Below, piece after piece: positions 34,183-46,266 of a stretch of 64,000 nt of DNA (the stretch's first letter is position 1; each line of letters starts with the position of its first letter). The stretch comes from Pagrus major (Eukaryota; Chordata; Actinopteri; Spariformes; Sparidae), in NCBI RefSeq assembly GCF_040436345.1, contig NC_133219.1, positions 24,650,709-24,714,708 on the forward strand. Direction: 5' to 3'. A program made the translations under genes and the position numbers. The notes beneath the pieces are model-generated. The model searched no databases. It saw only the letters and a list, made by a program, of their open reading frames with translations, and was not told where the DNA came from.

Positions 34183-35390
34183 AAGTTTTTTTTTTTCCAC
34201 AATATCTTTATTTGAGTTTTATAGCAGCACAAGATAATCACAGTACAAACAATCGTGACATGTATAGCCTAGCCATGGCCGTATGTCATTTCTCATAGAT
34301 TAGCTGCCAAATATAGCAAAAACACAGCTTAAAACAAAACAATCACAATAGAAACACAAAACGAACAATATGCTTCTCTTGTTATTAGACAGATTATAAA
34401 CACAATGTCATGGATTGTGAAATAATGGTAAAGTAACAGAAAAAAAAAATATAATAATAATAATAATGATAACTGTAATAGCAAAAAAGACATTAACATT
34501 CACAATTTTGGAGATTGCCATACCCACAGTTAGTCATCAGTTTGGTTTTCTGTTAAGTCTGAGTTCTTGACATATTCACTAAAGGGCTTCCATATACCTT
34601 CAAATACATGCTGTTTGGCTTTCAGAATATAAGTAATTCTTTCCAACGGTAGGCTTGATAACATTTGTTTTAACCATTGACTGGTACTTGGTTGATGGGT
34701 TCTTTTCCATAGTAGTGCAATACATTTTTTGGCATTTAACAAGCTTAGATCTATAAATGCTTTTTCATACTTACTGAAGTTATGTTTCTCTGGATAAAGG
34801 CCCAGCAAGAAAAGCTTAGGATCAGAATCAGAATCAGAATCAGAAATCCTTTATTTGTCCCGCAAATGGGGAAATTCCTTAGTCACAGCAGCCAAAGGAC
34901 AGTATCACACTTAAACAATAATAAAAAGTAAAAAATAAACAATATAATAAGAGATAAGAAATAGAATTAACTCGTATATACATAGTATTTACAATATGAA
35001 CTTGCTATTTACAATATGACATAGTATTTATAATATGAACAGTGTAAGTATAAGCAGTTTGGTATTTTTATTTACAAACAATAAATAATAAATATGGGTA
35101 TTAAAAATCCAATGATATTGATTTGGAAACAATCTTTTCGATTCTTACTCTTATCTCTTCCCAGAATTTAATAATTATTCTACACTGCCAAAGGCAGTGA
35201 AATAGTGTTCCTCTATCTTCTGTACATTTTGTGCATATGTCTGGTATATTCGGGTCATATCTATTCAATTCTATCGGTGTCACATACATCTGCATTAACC
35301 ATTTATATTGTATTATTCTAAGGCGTGCATTTATGGATGCAGAATCATTGCAAAGTTTGACTAGTTTTAAAGACATGTTTTAAGTTTCTA
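34183..35390 (-). mobile_element. L1-like LINE 3' fragment, split by an insertion
   Basis: On the - strand the C-terminal ORF2 region runs from about 35376 (ICTKCTEDRGTLFHCLWQC) and resumes at 34808-34530 (LGLYPEKHNFSKYEKAFIDL, then QWLKQMLSSLPLERITYI), then a 3' UTR with AATAAA and a T-run at about 34186-34198 that is the A-tail. This is the usual end of fish L1-like ORF2. The RT core is missing (5' truncation). The frame is interrupted at 34818-35104 by another retroposon. Confidence 0.8.
34818..35104 (+). mobile_element. Retroposon insertion with (GAATCA)n end
   Basis: Begins with three AATCAG units, then AAATCCTTTATTTGTCCCGC and AATGGGGAAATTCC, followed by AT-rich sequence. It separates two parts of the same LINE frame. 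The same type of end is present at 11928-11968 on the other strand. Likely the 3' end of a CR1/L2/Rex-type element. Confidence 0.55.
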
Positions 35391-35459
35391 AAATGTTTTT
35401 GCTAAAATCCTTTAAATTACATCTACTCCTTCTTCTTTAAAAAAACCCTGAATCTATGA

Positions 35460-36390
35460 CCGGTCATGCCTCTTTTGGAATCGCAGCATTGGCTTCCTGT
35501 ATGAATTGACACACTACTGCGGCTTTACGCCGGAGCTGCTTGGTTCTGTGTGAACACACAAATGCGGAGAATTGGCAAGCCTTCACTGCGGAGATAATGC
35601 GGAGTCTCTGTGTGAAAAGATCCTTCACTGGATATTGCTTAAAATAAAAGAGAAATGTCCCCCACAAAGCAACATTACAAGACCAAACAACAGTAACGTG
35701 GTAGCAGGTAGTGTCTTTGGCAACATATATGAGGAAAAAAAACACGTCACCCTGTCTGTTCTACCAACTCTTTTTCACAACAGTGTCTTTCCCAGGCAGC
35801 GAGGGCCAGGCAGCGACTGCTGTTTACTGGCAGTGATTTTGAGCAAAAAACTTAAACTCACGTCTTTGTTGCCTTCCACAAACATGTTATTGTAGTTTTT
35901 AGTCTTTGGCAACTTATAAAAAACTTGTGGAAAAGTCACCTGATTGTCCCTATTGAGTCTTCAGTGAACTCCCACTTGGAAAACAGCATCCCTCTCCAAC
36001 ACTGACAGCCCGACAGGGTCCGCTATATTTACTGATGGTGATTTATGTGATGTAATTTTGAGCACGCTGGCATGCTGTATAAAATGACATACTTAAGCGA
36101 TGTAATGCAGGCAATGCTCAGTGTGAACAAACAAAGGCGGTGCAAAGTCGAACCTTTGTTGTGGCGCTATTGCAGAATGCCTGTCTGAAAAGGTATACTT
36201 CACTGCCTTCTCAGTGTATGTGCACTGAAGGCTTCAGGTTTCAACATCACACTTATGTGTATGCTGAATATTGGAACAGGATTGGCTTACAAACTATTTG
36301 TGATGTCACAAATCATGCTCATAGGCCCACCGTTTAAATCTGACTTTCACTGAGCATAAAGAAAATTGAGACTTCGAGCCATGAATGTGA
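35460..36390. other. Probable transposon-derived segment
   Basis: The two sides share short blocks (GTGTGAACA near 35550 and 36123; TGTGTGAAAAG or TGTCTGAAAAGG near 35610 and 36180), suggesting a degraded repeat. No domain or transposase is recognised. The antisense small frames are not convincing. Confidence 0.25.
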
Positions 36391-36399
36391 AAACAGCCT

Positions 36400-37190
36400 T
36401 CTAGTGTCAATTCTACACAGTGAGGCTCAAACATTCAACTGTAGGTACAAGAAGACACACACATTTTTGAGGCAGACTTCAAGTGATTAAATAATTAGTT
36501 AATTTAGTTCTGTTTAGTTAATTTAGTTAGTTAACAGTTTTGTCCAACCAATAGTTCAAAACCCAAAGATATTTACTTTAGAATGGTATGACACACAGAA
36601 CAGCAGAAAAGTTGTTTCAACTCCATGCAAATATAACTTTCCCTTTAAGATATTTTTTGCAAGGTTGCAGAGTTCCCACATCTCAGCAAGTAGTTGGTGA
36701 GTACAGTATTGATAGCCAAATCTATAAAAACAAAAGACCCAAATAGTAAGAAACCCCAATTGAAATATATTTTTATATAATACCTTTCAGATCTTTTTAA
36801 TGTCAAATTAAATCAAGATCCAGTCAGCAAATCCCTAAGGGGAACAACAACACAGAACATATTTAAACAGAGAGAATTCTCAGTGGACAAGCAGTGCAAT
36901 AAGGCAGGACTTCTGACAACCAGGGGAAAAAGGCCTCTTTGGCCTTGAATTACAAGAGATAATATTTGGGACAGCTTTGATGCAAATCATCTTGTTAAAC
37001 ATCTTATATGACAGTGTCACTCCAAACTCATAATGTGACATTTAATGCTGCAAACAAAGGTCACTCCATAATGTCACTATGTGACTCATTATAGTGACTG
37101 AAATTCCACACCTGAGAGTGTTTACACCAATGTGTAGAGACTGCCAGCAGATGAAGTGCCCACTCATACAAACACTGTGGACAAGTGATT
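36400..37190. other. No feature recognised
   Basis: Read on both strands with nothing identified. Part of the long trappc12 upstream interval. Confidence 0.4.

Positions 37191-37244
<54 letters not shown>
37191..37244. repeat. (GC)n(CA)n microsatellite
   Basis: GCGCGCGC followed by about 45 bp of CA repeat. Confidence 0.95.
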
Positions 37245-37248
<4 letters not shown>

Positions 37249-37459
37249 ATATTAGAAGCATCTGCTTCCACAGGAGGTGGTACAATAGGTAAGAGGGGGA
37301 CAAAGATAGGAGGAGGTGTAAAGTCACCCCACCCCATCAACACACATGACAAGGTTGGCTCGCTGACTGGGTCCTAAGTGTTGTGCCATTCATCATAGCC
37401 TGGGAGCTAATTAGAAGAGATGAGGAGAGAAAGAGAGACGGCTACTTTCTTTCTAGTCA

Positions 37460-37790
37460 TCTTTATTCCAAAAGTCATCGTGCTTTTTCGTTCTCTTTTG
37501 TAGCTGTCCTCTCTTCCCCTTCAGCCTCCATCCTTCCCCTCTTCCTCCTTTCTTCTCTTGCCTGCCTCACTGCCTCTCTGTCTTCCTCAGGATCTCCTGA
37601 ACTTTCTTCTCCCTCCATCTTGATGCTTCCTTTTCTCTTACCTCTCCCTCCATCTCCTCCATGCCCTCCCTCTGACTCTCATTTCTGCCTCCCTTCTCCT
37701 CCTGCTGTAATTACTTCCTCATCCCTCCCATCCTCCTTGCCTCTGCTCTCCTGCCCTGTGCCAGTAGCTGTGCTGCCTCTAAATCTTCAT
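37460..37790 (+). repeat. 330-bp pyrimidine-rich tract
   Basis: Strongly strand-biased, mostly C and T on the + strand with CCTCC/CTTCC blocks. The 136-codon frame at 37383-37793 is Ser/Pro/Leu-rich because of this composition and is not taken as a gene. Confidence 0.6.
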
Positions 37791-37799
37791 TAGGGGGGG

Positions 37800-39340
37800 A
37801 AATGAAGCTGAAAACGAGGAGGCAGCCTGGACAGCCAAAAGCAGCTGCAGTCGCTCAAACACACATATATCCTACTGTACGCTACAGTACACTGCTGCCC
37901 TGCCACGGGGCATAAGAACACAGGTGTGCGAGCGTGTGTTTGTAGGTGTCTGTGTGAGATTGGAATACGGCATGAGTAGGGAAAATAAGTCCAGCCAGCA
38001 GTGATGCTGCATGCACACACATACAGAGTTCAGACAGGACACAGAGGGATAAGGAGTTTCAACAGAGGATAAGCAGGATCTGGATGGAAGAAATCTGGAC
38101 CACATGTAGTTAAAGAGCGCAGAAGTCTAAGTTGGCCATAGTGGATGAAAGAGAGAAAAAAACAGCAACTCTTGGCCAAAAGAGTTGGAAAAAGAAAAAA
38201 AGGAGCAGTGTAGTGTAGCAGAGTGGAGAGCAGGAGATGAGGAGAAGAGAGGTGAGGGCCAAGGGAGCTGCAGAGAGGCACTGTGAGGTGCCAAAGTGAA
38301 AAAAAAAAAAACAACTCACAGAGCTGGAAAAGTGAACTTCAGCTCAGGCCTTATGTAATGATGCAGCACTGCTGCTACGCATAGCTTTATGGTATGTTAT
38401 TATCTAATGCCAGCCTATAATTTCAGATCCTGAACCATACCAGTCCAAACCAAAGGAACACAAATACAGGCGCACAGTAATACAGGAGCTGTGATTTGAG
38501 TAGACAGCAGGCAGCCTTTGTGTTTTAAGAGGTGATCTTCTGTGACCAGAAGGTCACAGGGTCAGACTCCATTAAAGACAGGATGCGATTATGAGCGTCC
38601 TTGAGTGAGATAATGACATCTTTGCTCCACACCGCTGATGAAAAATGTCAGAGAACAATCAGAGACCCGACTGTATTCAACATGCTAATCTAACAATTAG
38701 AATGAGTTTTTTCTGAAGCTGTCAGTTCTCATTATAGTGACTGAAATTCATATTGAATCTTAACAGTTTTAATGGGTCAACTTTTGTCTTCAAGCATTTT
38801 TCCATAGACCTGGTGTAGCCGCTTTAGCCCCAATGTGCCGTGACAATCTGTGATCACATACGTTTCTGCAACAGGGGATAACCACACTAAGCCAAGCTAC
38901 AATTGTCCCGCTTAGTAGCAGAGATGACCAGGCCAACCTGTGACGATCTCTTTCCTCAAACTAAGCAGTATCTTGCACTGCACAGCTCAACACATATGAG
39001 GTTAGGGTGGTAATGGTTATGTCTCTTGATAAATGATGAGACTTGAGCCTTGAATGTCAGTTGTTTACAGTGAAGTTTCACTCCAATGGTAGCAGTTTCA
39101 TCTTAAAGATATTAGCTTCACTGCTTACCGATTGTTTCCTCACAGCCATATTGGAGCTGCATTTGAGCTGTAATAAAGTTGTTGCTAATACAAATCAAAC
39201 ATTTCCTTTTGCTGTTGCTTCATACTGAAAGCTTTCCGGAGCACCTTGGTAGCCAAATGGTCACTGCACATGTCACATAACTGCAAAGTTAATTCCAGCC
39301 AGGGGACCACTGTTGTATGTCATACATTTCTACTAGGGGT
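37800..39340. other. No gene recognised
   Basis: Contains purine-rich stretches (38130-38310) and an A-run at 38299-38311. No coding exon of trappc12 was found here on either strand. Confidence 0.4.
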
Positions 39341-39759
39341 GTCACGATTCTCCAAATCCTCGATTCGATTCAATTTTCGATTCTAAGGTCACGGTTCGAT
39401 TCGATTCTCGATTTTTACATTTATTTTTTTTAAAGCACAGGTTGCTATGCCATTTTTAGACTAGACTTTTATGCAATATCATATCTGACCTTTGTTAGCA
39501 ATGTACCACACTACATTGTCAAATTTAAAACATTTATTAACAACATAATGTAACAATAACTTATATCTTCAGTCAATTGGAAACTTAAACAAAATAACCT
39601 GCCATCTAGTTTCTCTTTTGTAACTGCAGTCTTCTTCACAGAAGATGACATTCAAGTTCACAACAAAACAAACAAAAAAATAAAACAGCCATGTCCATAG
39701 TCTTCTCTGAACAATTAAGTGTCTTAACAAACTATTTAAGAACAGTTGAACACAAGGTG

Positions 39760-42700
39760 CATAAGGTGTGAGTGGGCGAGCGAGAGTGAGGGAGCGTGCG
39801 TAAAACCAAGATGGTGGCGCGTGCAGACGCAGCGGCTCGTAGCTCCCGTGTGCGTGTGTTTGTTTGTTTGTTTTTATTCGTGTCCACACTCACAACTTTT
39901 CTCGAAGCTCTTACACAGTATAGCAGGACTGAACTGTGGAACTTTGGGATACAGTTTGGACTCCACACACCCCCCAAACGGGACTTTATTCCACCGGAGC
40001 TGCTACGGACCCCAGGGCCCACCACCATCCCCCCACTGCTGCCTAGGAGACGGAGGAGGAACCGTAAACAAAAGAGGGGCAAGCGAGCCGGCATGCGTGC
40101 TAGGCTACAAGCTAACCCTCACAGACCGGCTCTTCCGAGTCTCTTTCTTACGAACGCCAGGTCTCTCGCCAACAAGATCGACGAGGTCCGGCTGAGAATT
40201 ATCTCTCGCCGGATGGACAGCTGTGTTGCCGTCGTCACAGAGACCTGGCTGGACGACAACATCCCGGACGCAGCGGCGGAGATAGCGGGGCGCTCTCTGC
40301 TCCGGGCGGATAGGTCCGCAGCTTCAGGGAAGAGCAGAGGCGGAGGTTTGGCGCTGTACGTACACAACGCCTGGTGTACAGCCACACGCACCGTCGGCAC
40401 ATTCTGCTCCCCTGACTTGGAATACCTGGCGGTGAAATGCCGACCGTTCAAGCTGGTCAGAGAACTCTCCTCCATTGTTATTGTGGCCGCCTACATCCCA
40501 CCGCGGGCTAATGCTAAGCTAGCATTAGAGGAACTCTACTGCCTCATCAGCGGGCAGATGAACGATAACCCGGAGGCGGCTGTGATTGTGGCGGGAGACT
40601 TTAACCACGTTGAACTAAAGGCGGTGTTTCCCAAATTTTACAAGTACATCAACTTTCCCACCAGAGGCAATAACATTCTGGACCAGGTCTACTGCAACAT
40701 CCCTGCTGCTTACAAGGCTGTAGCAGCTCCACACCTGGGCATGTCGGACCACATCTCAGTGGAGCTTATACCGGCCTACAAGCCTCTGGCCTGCAGAACA
40801 AAGCCGACCACCAGGACAGTACAGGTTTGGACTGAGGAGGCCTCCTCTGCACTCCAGGACTGCTTTGAGCACACAGACTGGTCTGTGTTCAGCGAAGAGG
40901 CAGACCTGGAGGAGTATACATCATCTGTACTGGCCTATGTTCAGTTCTGCACTGACGCTGTCCTCCCAGTCAAGACCATCACTGTGTTTCCTAACCAGAA
41001 ACCATGGCTGGACAGCACAGTGAGGTCCCTGCTGAAAGCCCGCGATACTGCCTACAGATCCGGAGACAGGCTGGCTTACAGCAGGGCCCGAGCAGAACTG
41101 AAGAAAGGAATCAAACAGGCCAAGCTCCGGTATAAGGACAAAGTTGAAGATCACTTCAACAACAACAACCCCCGGAGCATGTGGAAAGGCATCAGAACCA
41201 TGACGGACTATAAGCCCAACACTCAGCTCGTCAGTCACGACTCCACCCTGCCTGACACCTTAAACAGCTTCTTTGCTCGCTTCGACACACCAGGCAGCAG
41301 AGAAGCTATACACCTATCCCGGCTGGAGGAGCAGCACCAGCCCCTCGTCCTGCAGCAGCACCAGGTGTCATCCACCCTGAGGAGGATCAACACCCGCAAA
41401 GCCGCGGGACCGGACATGGTGTCAGGTCGGACTCTGAGAACATGTGCCGACCAGCTGGCAGGAGTGTTCCTGGACATCTTCAACCTGTCCCTGCAGCTGT
41501 CCATGGTTCCTGAGTGTCTCAAGTCCTCCACCATCATACCGGTACCGAAGAAGACATCCCCCACCTGCCTCAATGATTACAGGCCTGTTGCTCTGACCCC
41601 TGTAATCATGAAGTGCTTTGAGCGGATTCTTCTCAGGCACATCAGAGGCCTCATCCCCACGGACCTAGACAGCCTTCAGTTCGCCTAGAGAGGGAATCGG
41701 TCCACAGAGGATGCTGTCTCCATCACCCTGCACACGGCCCTGACCCACCTGCAGCAGCCCGACACCTACGTCAGGATGCTGTTTGTGGACTTTAGCTCAG
41801 CTTTCAACACCGTCATCCCAGACAAGCTGGCGCTGAAGCTACACGCCGTGGGTCTGCCTGCGTCACTGTGCCACTGGATCAGAGACTTCCTCACCAACAG
41901 GCCGCAGGTGGTGAGAATAGGGAACAAAACATCATCCCCTCTGGTCCTCAGCACGGGCACGCCACAGGGGTGTGTGCTCAGCCCAGCCCTCTTCACCCTG
42001 TTCACTCACGACTGTGCTGCCATCCACCCCACCAACACAGTCGTGAAGTTCGCGGACGACACTACAGTAGTGGGCCTCATCTCAGAGAACAGCGAGACCC
42101 ACTACAGAGAGGAGATACACCAGCTCACACAGTGGTGTTCAGCCAACAACCTGGTGCTGAACACAGGGAAGACCAAGGAGGTCATTGTGGACTTCAGGAG
42201 GTCCAGGAAGACTGATCACGCCCCCCTCCTCATGGACGGAGAAGTGGTGGAGCGTGTGGACAACATCAAGTTCCTGGGCCTCCACATCACATCTGACCTC
42301 TCCTGGTCCATGAACACCTGCCGCCTGGTGAAGAAGGCCCAACAAAGGCTCTTCTTCCTCAGGAAACTGAAACGGGCTGGACTCTCCTCTCGGTTGCTCG
42401 TGAACTTCTACAGAGCGACAATTGAAAGCATCCTCTGCCACAGTGTGACAGTGTGGTATGGCAGCTGCACGGCACAGGAGAGGAAACAACTGGCACGGGT
42501 GGTTAAAACTGCACAGGGCATCGTGGGCTCCCCCCTCCCTGACTTGGACTCTATATATGCAGGTCGAGTCAAGAAGAGGGCAAGAGCCATCGCCACGGAC
42601 CCCAGCCACCCGGGCCACAGACTGTTTGTACCGCTTCCATCGGGAAAGCGGTACAGGAACATCCGCACCACCACCAATAGACTGAGGGACAGCTTCTTCC

Positions 42701-43044
42701 CCAGAGCTGTCAAAGCTATCACCCCCTGCACTGCAGGAAAATAGACTATAAGCTGCTGCACACTGCACTTTGTCCAACAGACTATTTAACTGCACCTTAG
42801 TGTATATATTACCACCCAACCGCACCAAATGTATATATATATATACAAACATACGTATATACACATACAGTTCCTATGTACATACTCTTTATTATATTTA
42901 TACATATTCTATTTTTTTTGTTGCATGCTCTTTCTTATTTTACTATTTTATTATCTTATTACACGGGGGTTGCAATGAAAATTTCATTGACATGTTAATG
43001 TCCAATGACAATAAAGGCAATCTTGAATCTTGAATCTTGAATCT
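39760..43044 (+). mobile_element. CR1/L2/Rex-group LINE, nearly intact
   Basis: A + strand non-LTR retrotransposon with one ORF and a 3' end made of short repeats (TTGAATC x3 at about 43020-43043) instead of an A-tail, a hallmark of the CR1/L2/Rex group. The start is estimated near 39760 in the GC-rich stretch before the ORF. It is inserted in the outer hAT-like element at 39342-45243. Confidence 0.8.
39811..42744 (+). pseudogene. LINE endonuclease-reverse transcriptase with a single stop codon
   Basis: 978 codons from ATG 39811 (AAGATGG context) to the TAG at 42742-42744. The only defect seen is a TAG at 41686-41688, codon 626, in [13 protein letters not shown] where relatives have a Tyr codon (QFAYRGNRST), so one base change from TAC or TAT. 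Domains: APE endonuclease ([25 protein letters not shown]) to about residue 320, a basic linker, then RT with [11 protein letters not shown] (A), TPQGCVLSP (B), FADDTTVV (C) and FLGLHI. The C-terminal block after residue 850 contains [10 protein letters not shown]. Upstream and downstream halves are in the same frame. Confidence 0.9.
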
Positions 43045-43340
43045 ACGTGCGGACAGTGAATGAATGGGATGAATGGGAGAGGAAGGAGAAGCGAAAGGAG
43101 TAGCAGTAGTAGCGACAGCAATAAAGTGTACAATATAGGCTGCAGTTTGGCTGTGAATAAAGGCGACGGCTCCTCAAGATACAGCAAAGCTCCCTGGTAT
43201 TATTTCCCGACCAGCTTAACACGTGAAAGGGGGTTCACCCCGAAGGTAAACATAAACTTCGGCCCTAGAGGAAATCATCTCCCCTGTGCTTCCCGACCAC
43301 GGTCCGGGAGCCGAACAGGAATGGTGTAACACCATGCGTT
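43045..43340. other. Inner sequence of the outer hAT-like element
   Basis: GC-richer segment between the LINE 3' end and the MITE. No domain recognised; the 87-89 codon frames here have no visible motif. Confidence 0.35.
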
Positions 43341-43428
43341 TGACTGGGGACGGCCTTCCATTGCGAAACCCCTCCATTCCGAAACACCCCCACTCCGAAA
43401 CACCGCTGTTCTGAATCCGACTTTCAAG

Positions 43429-44858
43429 TAGGGATGTAACGGTTACCGGTGTCACGGTAAACCACGGTAAAATTCCCGACGGTGAAGGTTACCGTTTAAG
43501 TTTTAATTACCATGGTAACCGACGCGGTCGATAACCACGGTGTGGAAAACTCGCGAGATACTTTATCCAAGTCTCCCTACGCAGGCGCAACGTGCAACGT
43601 GCGCTTGTTATGTAGTGAAGAAGACATGGCGGAGGGAGGACGTGATAGTAGCGGCCCTCAAGGCATTTTTCCGCCTTCAAAGAGAACCAAATCTGAAGTC
43701 TGGGCGTATTTTGGTTATTATAAGAATGCTCAGGGACAGCTGGTCGAGGATGGCAGCCCTATCTGCAGGAGCTGCAAGAAGAAAGTTGTTGCGAGGGGCG
43801 GCAACACATCCAATTTACTTACTCATTTGCGCAACCATCGCCCTCAACTGTTAAGTGAATGCAAGGTAAATTAACCTTAAGCTCGGGTGAATGATGTGTG
43901 TATGTCGAGTTTTCTCTGTCTAATTTGCTGTCACTAATGTAAACTGGCCAGATAGTGGTATAACTGAACGAAGTTGATCCGTGATTCGGCACGTTATCTG
44001 AACCGCTTATTAATTGTAGATTTCACTTTTTAAAGTCGACCTAATAATTCCCCAAATGTTGACACAGAGCTGCAGTGAGGAGGATTTGAGACAAACACGT
44101 ACTGGGTGGACTGAGTTAGTGAATGCAAACTGACTGAGATAACTGACTTTCATCTCAGCTCCGTTCACCGGAGCAGCGTCTACCTGTGGCTCAGCAGCCA
44201 TTTGACCAATCAGATTGACCGAGTCCATTGACAACAGACGAGCAAGCAGACAGAGACAGACAGCCAATATATATATAAGTAATATCAGAAATATATAATA
44301 CTTGTGGATTATTTGTAGAATAGACTATATATAAAGAATAATCTAAAATGGTGAATATAACAAGTGTCTAGATAGAGATAAGAGCCAAAATAGAGTATTC
44401 ATAATTAATTTAACAATAATCCTTTTTGTTTTGATCTAAAAGATTATCCAACCTGTTTCTCACAAAAGTGATATGATCTAGATTGTGAGTTTTGTGATCT
44501 GTTGGTTGCACCCTTAGTATTAAGTAACAATGACAGTAATAATTAATAATGACATTTTCTATTCATTTTTTTCACAGAGAGGGTCTGCTGGCCAATCAAG
44601 TGCTACTGCCAGTACATCTCATTCTACCTCTGTAACGCAGACATTAAAGGACGCATTTCAAAAACAGGCTGCTTATACCCTAAGCCTTTTAATATATAAT
44701 AAATCTATTTAAATATAAATCTTGGTGAAATTATTTCAATTTATCAGTGTTTTTTCAACATTTTGAAGACATTTTAAAGATACCGCGGTATACCGATAAC
44801 CGTGATAATTTTGGTCACTATTACCGTGGTGTGAAATTTTCATACCGTTACATCCCTA
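43429..44858. mobile_element. hAT transposon, internally deleted, with perfect 8-bp duplication
   Basis: The ends TAGGGATGTAACGGT and, reversed, TAGGGATGTAACGGTATG are terminal inverted repeats. The flanking 8 bp CTTTCAAG is identical on both sides (43421-43428, 44859-44866). The left subterminal region has several GGTAAC/ACGGT motifs. It still encodes the N-terminal BED finger of a hAT transposase but none of the catalytic core. Confidence 0.9.
43626..44712 (+). CDS. BED zinc-finger mini-gene of the hAT element (two exons)
   Basis: Exon 1 (43626-43865, ATG in a good AGACATGG context, 80 codons) encodes a BED finger: the W/Y-rich start SEVWAYFGYY, then CRSCKKKV and HLRNH giving the C-x2-C...H-x3-5-H pattern. 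It ends AAG before a GTAAAT donor. Exon 2 (44578-44712) starts after TTTTTTCACAG in the same phase and adds a Ser/Thr-rich linker (SATASTSHSTSVTQTL) and the DAFQKQ segment that in ZBED-type hAT transposases leads into the dimer and catalytic domains. It then stops at 44712, giving about 124 residues. BED domains bind DNA. The product would be a DNA-binding remnant that could compete with full-length transposase. An upstream in-frame ATG at 43512 is possible. Confidence 0.6.
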
Positions 44859-44885
44859 CTTTCAAGTTCCAATTACTTCCCAATA

Positions 44886-44906
44886 GGGTTAGGGTTAGGG
44901 TTAGGG
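44886..44906. repeat. Telomere-like (GGGTTA)3
   Basis: Three GGGTTA units inside the MITE. A similar short run is at about 16635-16655. Too short to be telomeric; interstitial. Confidence 0.8.
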
Positions 44907-45243
44907 TCAGGGGTTTCCCAATAGCCTTTTCGGAATAGCGGGGTCTTTAGAAAAAATGGGAAAGCCCACCATTACGAAGAATGGAAGTCTATTTTCGGAA
45001 CAGCGGGGTTTCGGAAAGGCGGGGTGTAACCCGCTTGACTGGCTGTAGCTAATAGCTACTGACTTAGCTAGTAGCTAAGTTAGAGGAGGTTGACTCGCAG
45101 CACTTCAACACGTGTGTGTTTTTTCCCCTTGGCAAGCCGACCAGACGTGACATGGGGGCGTGACAGCATTGATGATTCTATTTTTTAATTCGAAGTTCGA
45201 GATTGTGAATTAATTTCGATCGATTTCGAAATCCTGACACCCT

Positions 45244-46200
45244 TAGTATTCAGGTGAACTTATTTCTCCTTTAAGAACATACAAAGTGCTTTATGAAAGC
45301 TTGCAATTAATACTATCATGCACACAAACCGTGAAGTCACTCCCCGAGTCTAAGCGATTTCAATTAATGCAGAAAGGGCATTGGGAGGACAAAAAAATAT
45401 ATACAAAAACAATAGGCTGCTGGTGATTAATTATTTAGCTCAGCTCAAATGACTCCACAATACAGCATAATCAGATCCCCCCCAAATCAAATGAGGAGGC
45501 AATACCATGGTGATTTATTGCCAGTGATATTAAATAAGGAATTGACTACAGAGGCTTGGTGAAAGAAGTGTGTCTAGATTGTGTTGGTATGTCTCTGGCA
45601 CGATAGTGGGTAAAGGTCATTTTCTTTTGTTTGCCATTGCCTGTTTTGGAGGATGCTAGGATAGTACACCTGCTATACCTTCTTGTTCCTGAGAGAACAA
45701 AGACACCAAACAAAAGAAGAAATAAAGGAAACAGAGAAGAGGGAAGAAGTCAGATATATGGTAATCTCAGAGAGGGACTGTATTGTTAAAGATGGTTCAC
45801 AAGGTAAGTGCTCAAAACCAAGAGCCACTGAGGCAGCTCAAAAGTTTTGGTGAAAGAGGCGAAGTATTGGACTTCGCTTTGACAAATGACTGAGATGTGA
45901 ACAGAAGAAATGTAACCCAGTTTCACTCATCATGGATATTCACCTGTAAATCTTAAATTCTCTGAAAGACAGCACATGCTCATAGTGTGATATTTAATGC
46001 TGTAAAACAAACCTCACTCCATATGGAATAAGGCAAGTGTGTGTGAAAGTGCACAACTGAGAGTGTTTACAGTTTTCTGTATGCTCAGTATTACAGAAAA
46101 CAACTTCATTGATTGTAATTAACAAGTCTGGCTTCAGTAGTATTATAAGGCTTCACGCACACTCCTACATACTCACACCCACCCCGATGATGTGTGCAAT
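45244..46200. other. No feature recognised
   Basis: Sequence after the right end of the outer hAT-like element. No exon or transposon seen. Confidence 0.4.
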
Positions 46201-46218
46201 AAATATGTGCACACATTA

Positions 46219-46266
46219 TGTCCTCTCTCTCTCTCTCTCTCACGCACGCACGCACGCACGCACGCA
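46219..46266. repeat. (CT)n(ACGC)n microsatellite
   Basis: CT repeats (46219-46241) followed by about six ACGC/CGCA units. Confidence 0.9.

Larger units (their letters stand above)
43348..45034. mobile_element. MITE with TTGACTGG duplication, split by a hAT
   Basis: The same 8 bases TTGACTGG lie at 43340-43347 and 45035-45042. Inside, the sides share inverted CGAAACCCC and TTCCGAAAC blocks. Without the nested hAT at 43429-44858 the element is only about 250 bp. It includes three telomere-like GGGTTA units at 44886-44906. Confidence 0.65.
39342..45243. mobile_element. Outer hAT-like element, split by nested insertions
   Basis: The left end TAGGGGTGTCACGATTCTCC and the right end, reversed, TAAGGGTGTCAGGATTTCG are imperfect terminal inverted repeats. 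Both are followed inward by CGATT/TCGAA-rich sequence, which is typical of fish hAT ends. Its own inner sequence is seen at 39360-39745, 43045-43340 and 45043-45200. I could not find a matching 8-bp target duplication, so the borders have probably changed by mutation. Confidence 0.6.

Noticed and set aside
35464..35895. Overlapping opposite-strand frames of 93 and 107 codons
   Set aside because: No domain, no conservation visible, and within a likely transposon remnant.
37383..37793. 136-codon Ser/Pro-rich frame
   Set aside because: Explained by the pyrimidine-rich composition; no homology or splice evidence.
39811..42744. Two separate genes divided at 41688
   Set aside because: Both halves are in the same frame and make one LINE protein; a single TAG explains the split.
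44886..44906. Telomere-type GGGTTA repeats
   Set aside because: Only three units inside a MITE; a chromosome end would show long arrays.
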